Below, piece by piece: positions 6,438 through 9,151 of a stretch of 9,151 bases of DNA. Source of the DNA: an uncultured Clostridia bacterium (lineage in GTDB: Bacteria; Bacillota; Clostridia; Christensenellales; Borkfalkiaceae); contig CANPZH010000056.1 of the NCBI GenBank assembly GCA_947589335.1, forward strand, positions 1-9,151, given 5' to 3'. The position numbers and the translations under genes are program-made. The notes beneath the pieces are model-generated. The model saw only the letters and a list, made by a program, of their open reading frames with translations. It made no database searches and was not told the origin of the DNA. Each line of letters begins with the position of its first letter. The first letter of the stretch is position 1.

Positions 6438-6484
6438 TTCCCCACGTCATTCCGACGACGCCTTCCCCACGTCATTCCGACGAC
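6438..6484. repeat. 22-bp tandem direct repeat, two identical copies
   Basis: TTCCCCACGTCATTCCGACG plus AC occurs at 6438-6459 and again, without a change, at 6463-6484, separated by GCC (period 25). The second copy runs on into CGAAGGGAGGAGGAATCTCA, so the unit resembles the GTCATTCCGA...GGAATCTC dispersed intergenic repeats known from gut bacteria (recollection, not checked). Open frames across this DNA encode only the repeat and have no family likeness. Confidence 0.7.
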
Positions 6485-6552
6485 CGAAGGGAGGAGGAAT
6501 CTCATTTCCGTCACCGCTGCTCCGCCTTTATCCGCCTTCATGGTTTTGAGGC

Positions 6553-6657
6553 AATAAACAGGAATCCCCTCCGGGACACAGTCCCGAAGGGGATTCCTTA
6601 TGATAAGGGGGAAAATTATGAGCGATCGGATGCGGACTTTTCCGTCACGCGCTTTGT
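6553..6657 (-). ncRNA. Possible small RNA between a minus-strand promoter and the large hairpin
   Basis: A good minus-strand promoter (6664-6692) predicts a start near 6657, and the large hairpin at 6597-6561 followed by TGTTTATT would end the transcript near 6553, giving about 105 nt. A small stem CGGA-AAAG-TCCG (6644-6633) lies near the 5' end. No reading frame of meaningful length is present on this strand. I do not recognise the RNA as 6S, SRP, tmRNA or RNase P RNA. This is an inference from signals only. Confidence 0.3.
6561..6597. repeat. Large near-perfect hairpin (16 of 17 pairs)
   Basis: GGAATCCCCT (6561-6570) pairs with AGGGGATTCC (6588-6597); after a single C/A mismatch, CGGGAC (6572-6577) pairs with GTCCCG (6581-6586) around the loop ACA. 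Read on the plus strand it is followed by TTATGAT, on the minus strand by TGTTTATT. The minus-strand side is the more T-rich, so it could terminate leftward transcription, either of spmAB or of a small RNA started at 6669. Position and strength suggest a structured-RNA role or a repeat element. Confidence 0.65.
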
Positions 6658-6663
6658 ACCTCT

Positions 6664-6692
6664 ATTATATCGCCCCTTTCCCAAAATGTAAA
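6664..6692 (-). promoter_or_regulatory. Minus-strand housekeeping promoter without a downstream protein gene
   Basis: On the minus strand, -35 TTTACA (6692-6687), a 17-nt spacer (6686-6670) and a perfect -10 TATAAT (6669-6664). The match is better than many in this window. It points left, into the non-coding region. AT-rich DNA upstream (6693-6800) would serve as an UP-like element. Chance matches are more likely in AT-rich DNA, which limits confidence. Confidence 0.5.
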
Positions 6693-6818
6693 ATATTTTT
6701 TCATAAAATTTTCAAAAATATCATTTTTCTATATTTTGTTCATATTTTGTTAAAAAATATCATGATTTTTTCAGCATACTTGATTTTTTTGTTTTTTCAG
6801 ACAAACAATGTCCGTTTT
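6680..6818. other. AT-rich intergenic stretch between the repeat region and spmB
   Basis: About 140 bases made almost wholly of A/T runs (for example AAAATATTTTTTCATAAAATT and TTTTTTTGTTTTTT), in a window whose genes are strongly GC-rich. No gene is visible in either strand. A weak CAGACA/TGTCCG inverted pair (6798-6814) followed by TTTTT (6815-6819) could give partial plus-strand termination just beyond the spmB stop. The rest of 6240-6818 holds the hairpins and repeats listed separately; I see no protein gene there. Confidence 0.6.
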
Positions 6819-7331
6819 TCACATAATTCGGCAGAGCCAACATCCCAAAACGACGGCGAGAAAATCGGCGGTCAGGGCGATGAGGACGGGGCGGAGGAGC
6901 CGCTTTTTTCGGATACCCGCGAAGTAGACGGCGGAGATGTAGAACACCGTTTCGCTCGAGCCGTAGGCGACGCAGGCGCAGCGCGCGATGTAGCTGTCCG
7001 CCCCGTATGCGGAGAAGATCTCCGAGAGGAGGGCGGTCGATCCGCTGCCCGAAAAGGGTTTCAGGAGGACGAGTTTGGAGATCTCGGGCGGGATCCCGAG
7101 GAAGCGGAAGGCGGGAGAGAGGACCTTCGTGAGCATCCCCGAGAGCCCGCTCCGCTCGAAGAGCTCGGAGAGCATGAGGATGGCGGCGAGATAGGGGAAG
7201 AGGGAGAGGATGAGCGGGACGGCCTCCTTTGCGCCCTCCGTGAAGCAGTCGTAGAGCTTCACCCGCTTGAACAGGGCGTAGGCAAACAGCAAAAGGAAGA
7301 GGAGGGGAACGGCGGCGGCGAGGGGGTTCAT
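6819..7331 (-). CDS. spmB: Spore maturation protein B
   Basis: Membrane protein that with SpmA is needed for full dehydration, and hence heat resistance, of the spore core in B. subtilis; it belongs to the nucleoside-recognition (Gate) domain family. The 170-residue protein has hydrophobic segments at about 5-20, 37-57, 145-167 and a central one, with the family motifs FTEGAKEAVPLILSLFPYL (30-48), KPFSGSGSTALLSE (91-104) and YGSSETVFYISAVYFAG (123-139). Length is close to B. subtilis SpmB (about 178). The ATG at 7331 overlaps the spmA stop by 4 bp, and AGGAG lies 7 nt upstream of it inside spmA. It is the last gene of the minus-strand unit and converges on rsmI. Confidence 0.96.
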   Translation of the reverse strand: MNPLAAAVPLLFLLLFAYALFKRVKLYDCFTEGAKEAVPLILSLFPYLAAILMLSELFERSGLSGMLTKVLSPAFRFLGIPPEISKLVLLKPFSGSGSTALLSEIFSAYGADSYIARCACVAYGSSETVFYISAVYFAGIRKKRLLRPVLIALTADFLAVVLGCWLCRIM

Positions 7332-7879
7332 CGTCTTCTCCTGCGGGTCGCGAGGACGAGCAGCACGCCGGCGCAGGTCGAGAACAGGGTGGCGATCAGC
7401 GTGGGGAGGAAGATGTCTGCGGGGGACGCCGATCCCGCGGCGAGGCGGAGGGAGAGGACGGTCGTCGGAAGGAGCTGGAGGCTCGTCGCATTCAGCACGA
7501 AGAGCATGTCCGCGCTCTCATATGCGCCCGCCTCGCAGAATTTCCGCACGGCGCGGATGCCGAGAGGGGTCGGCGCGCCGGGGAGCCCGAGCAGATTGGC
7601 AGAGAGATTCCCGCTCGCAAGGAAGAGCGCCTCGCGGTCGTCCGAGCGGAAGAGCCTGCGCGCGAGGGGATAGACGAGCCGCGAGAACCTCTCCGCGAGC
7701 CCGCACCGCTCGAGCGTCTTGAAAAAGCCGAGCCAAACGCAGTAGACGGCGAGGAGGGAAAGGGAGAGCGTCGCCGCCTTCTGCCCGCCCGCAAGGAGGG
7801 CGGAGAGAAAACCGTCGGGATCGCCGAAGAGCAGCAGCGCGCTCCCGAGGAGAAAGATAATGGCAAAAATTCCGTTCAC
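7328..7879 (-). CDS. spmA: Spore maturation protein A
   Basis: Partner of SpmB in spore core dehydration; membrane protein of the same Gate-domain family. From the GTG at 7879 it is 183 aa (B. subtilis about 196). Motifs: VNGIFAIIFLLG at the N-terminus, which lines up with B. subtilis MVNIIWVSLTVIG; YCVWLGFFKTLERCGL (46-61); NLSANLLGLPGAPTPLGI (91-108); NATSLQLLPTTVLSLR (130-145). The C-terminus is TRRRRR. The frame is open further up, and an ATG at 7951 with AAGGAAA 9 nt upstream is an alternative start, but it would add a proline-rich 24-residue piece with no counterpart and would lie upstream of the sigma-E-like promoter. I prefer 7879 on homology, although no Shine-Dalgarno precedes it. 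In B. subtilis dacB precedes spmA; here it does not. Confidence 0.92.
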   Translation of the reverse strand: MNGIFAIIFLLGSALLLFGDPDGFLSALLAGGQKAATLSLSLLAVYCVWLGFFKTLERCGLAERFSRLVYPLARRLFRSDDREALFLASGNLSANLLGLPGAPTPLGIRAVRKFCEAGAYESADMLFVLNATSLQLLPTTVLSLRLAAGSASPADIFLPTLIATLFSTCAGVLLVLATRRRRR

Positions 7880-7884
7880 ACTTG

Positions 7885-7913
7885 AGTTTATGAGGGAAGG
7901 GGACGGAATATGA
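7885..7913 (-). promoter_or_regulatory. Sigma-E-type sporulation promoter for spmAB
   Basis: On the minus strand TCATATT (7913-7907) fits the sigma-E -35 consensus KMATATT fully, the spacer is 14 nt, and CATAAACT (7892-7885) matches the -10 consensus CATACAMT at 7 of 8 positions. This agrees with the known sigma-E control of dacB-spmA-spmB in the mother cell of B. subtilis. The expected start, 6-7 nt after the -10, falls on or next to the spmA GTG (7879-7877). Confidence 0.72.
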
Positions 7914-7985
7914 AACTTTGTCCCCGCGGAAAGAGGGGGCGGCGGAAACATTTCCCGCAATTTCCTTAAAATTTCCTTGAAACGC

Positions 7986-8014
7986 TTGAAATTCCCGCGC
8001 AGATGGTGTACAAT
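7986..8014 (+). promoter_or_regulatory. Housekeeping promoter for ppdK
   Basis: -35 TTGAAA (7986-7991), 17-nt spacer, -10 TACAAT (8009-8014); each box differs from consensus at one position. Start expected near 8021, giving a leader of about 36 nt that contains AGGAGG (8041-8046) 10 nt before the ATG. The -35 lies in the second copy of a CTTGAAA direct repeat (7976-7982 and 7985-7991, period 9), which could be a binding site or an alternative -35. Confidence 0.7.
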
Positions 8015-8056
8015 AATCCGTGGATAAATCCGTAAAAATCAGGAGGAGTTTTCAAT

Positions 8057-9151
8057 ATGGCAAAAAAGTATTGTTATCTGTTTACCGAGGGCAACGCGAA
8101 CATGCGCGAGCTTCTCGGCGGCAAGGGCGCGAACCTCGCGGAGATGACCAACATCGGTCTCCCTGTTCCTCAGGGCTTCACGATCTCCACCGAGGCGTGC
8201 ACGCAGTATTATGAAGACGGCAGACAGATCAATCCCTCGATCCAGGCCGAGATCATGGAGTACATCGACAAGATGGAGCACATCACCGGCAAGAAGTTCG
8301 GCGATAAGGAGAACCCTCTGCTCGTCTCCGTCCGTTCGGGCGCGCGCGCTTCCATGCCCGGCATGATGGATACCATCCTCAACCTCGGTCTCAACGAAGA
8401 GGTCGTCGAGGTCATCTCGAAGAAGTCGAACAATCCCCGCTGGGCATGGGACTGCTACCGCCGTTTCATCCAGATGTTCTCCGACGTTGTCATGGAAGTC
8501 GGCAAGAAATACTTCGAGAAGCTCATCGACGAGATGAAGAAAAAGAAGGGCGTCACGCAGGACGTCGAGCTCGACGCGGACGACCTCAGGACGCTCGCAC
8601 AGCAGTTCAAGGCGGAATACAAGTCGAAGATCGGCAAGGACTTCCCTTCCGATCCCAAGGAACAGCTCTTCGAGGCGATCAAGGCGGTCTTCCGTTCGTG
8701 GGACAACCCCCGCGCGAACGTCTACCGTATGGATCACGACATTCCCTACAGCTGGGGCACTGCCGTCAACGTCCAGATGATGGCATTCGGCAACATGGGC
8801 GACAACTGCGGCACGGGCGTTGCATTCACCCGTAACCCCGCAACGGGCGAGAAGGGGCTCATGGGCGAGTTCCTCACGAACGCACAGGGCGAAGACGTCG
8901 TCGCCGGCGTCCGCACCCCCATGCCTATCTCCAAGATGGCGGAGGTCTTCCCCGACGTCTACAAGCAGTTCCAGGAAGTCTGCCGCATCCTCGAATCGCA
9001 CTACCGCGATATGCAGGATATGGAGTTCACCGTCGAGAACGAAAAACTCTACATGCTCCAGACCCGTAACGGCAAGCGCACGGCGGCGGCTGCGATCAAG
9101 ATCGCATGCGACCTCATCGACGAGGGCATGATCACCGAGCAGGAAGCGCTC
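8057..9151 (+). CDS. ppdK: Pyruvate,phosphate dikinase, N-terminal part, 3' end outside window
   Basis: Cytoplasmic enzyme that reversibly interconverts pyruvate, ATP and phosphate with phosphoenolpyruvate, AMP and pyrophosphate; in fermentative Clostridia it can work in the glycolytic direction using pyrophosphate. The 365 visible residues (of about 870-880 usual) cover the ATP-grasp nucleotide-binding domain: LLGGKGANLAEMTNIGLPVPQGFTIS-type start (19-44), SVRSGARASMPGMMDTILNLG (91-111), WDCYRRFIQMF (131-141), GTGVAFTRNPATGEKGLMGE (252-271), and TVENEKLYMLQTRNGKRTA (325-343) with Glu327 and Gln335-Arg337 in the usual metal/ATP-site segment. The phosphohistidine domain and the PEP/pyruvate barrel lie beyond the edge. 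Start is supported by AGGAGG 10 nt upstream and by the family N-terminus MAKKYVYLF. Confidence 0.98.
   Translation, partial: MAKKYCYLFTEGNANMRELLGGKGANLAEMTNIGLPVPQGFTISTEACTQYYEDGRQINPSIQAEIMEYIDKMEHITGKKFGDKENPLLVSVRSGARASMPGMMDTILNLGLNEEVVEVISKKSNNPRWAWDCYRRFIQMFSDVVMEVGKKYFEKLIDEMKKKKGVTQDVELDADDLRTLAQQFKAEYKSKIGKDFPSDPKEQLFEAIKAVFRSWDNPRANVYRMDHDIPYSWGTAVNVQMMAFGNMGDNCGTGVAFTRNPATGEKGLMGEFLTNAQGEDVVAGVRTPMPISKMAEVFPDVYKQFQEVCRILESHYRDMQDMEFTVENEKLYMLQTRNGKRTAAAAIKIACDLIDEGMITEQEAL

Noticed and set aside
6438..6484. CRISPR array
   Set aside because: Only two copies with a 3-nt spacer and no cas genes; this is a simple tandem repeat.
6331..6691. Plus-strand open frames of 72 and 105 codons in the intergenic repeat region
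   Set aside because: They translate the inverted and tandem repeats and the large hairpin, have no family likeness or convincing ribosome sites, and overlap each other in different frames.
6240..6820. tRNA gene or riboswitch in the long intergenic region
   Set aside because: I looked for cloverleaf features (T-loop GTTCRANNC, CCA end) and for familiar riboswitch cores and saw none; the structured parts are repeats and simple hairpins.
6600..7673. A 357-codon plus-strand open frame covering the AT-rich tract and spmBA
   Set aside because: It lies antisense to two firmly recognised genes with conserved motifs; its product is low-complexity Glu/Gly/Arg sequence as expected of antisense frames in GC-rich DNA.
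8039..9001. A 320-codon minus-strand open frame opposite ppdK
   Set aside because: Complement of a highly conserved PPDK domain; the apparent protein is a codon-bias artefact.

Overview
The window looks like chromosomal DNA from a GC-rich, spore-forming member of the Clostridia. The evidence is the spore genes spmA and spmB behind a sigma-E-type promoter, a clostridial-type 2[4Fe-4S] ferredoxin, pyruvate,phosphate dikinase, and the Firmicutes housekeeping neighbourhood decarboxylase (yaaO-like) - holB - ricT (yaaT) - trmN6 (yabB) - rsmI (yabC). I cannot place the genus.

Layout. Positions 2-4453 hold five plus-strand genes that are almost fused to each other: the 3' two-thirds or less of lysS, an unknown single-pass membrane protein, a short Orn/Lys/Arg-type decarboxylase homologue, a reduced DNA polymerase III delta-prime subunit, and RicT/YaaT. 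The junctions are 4 nt and 1 nt gaps, then 4 bp and 19 bp overlaps, so this is very probably one operon. A strong extended -10 promoter then drives a 56-residue ferredoxin that is closed by its own hairpin terminator. Next come trmN6 and rsmI, which overlap by 4 bp. Positions 6240-6818 hold no credible protein gene. They contain GC hairpins, an inverted pair of a dispersed-type repeat, a 22-bp tandem repeat, a large 16-bp hairpin, a minus-strand promoter that could make a small RNA, and a sharply AT-rich stretch. On the minus strand spmB and spmA follow, overlapping by 4 bp. Their sigma-E-like promoter sits so close to the conserved GTG start that the mRNA may be leaderless. Divergent from them, a housekeeping promoter drives ppdK, which runs off the right edge.

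How the genes fit together. The left cluster combines translation (lysS, trmN6, rsmI), replication (holB) and the iron-sulfur RicT protein known from RNA processing and sporulation control. This order is old and conserved in Firmicutes, but tmk, yaaQ, yaaR and yabA, which B. subtilis has nearby, are not present here, and a ferredoxin has been placed beside ricT. The right part joins spore core dehydration (SpmAB) with central carbon metabolism (PpdK).

I found no clear new defence system, mobile element, CRISPR array, tRNA or rRNA. The points most worth a second look are the leaderless-looking spmA transcript, the possible small RNA with the repeats around it, the individually promoted ferredoxin beside ricT, and the reduced decarboxylase/delta-prime pair at the place where tmk would be expected.
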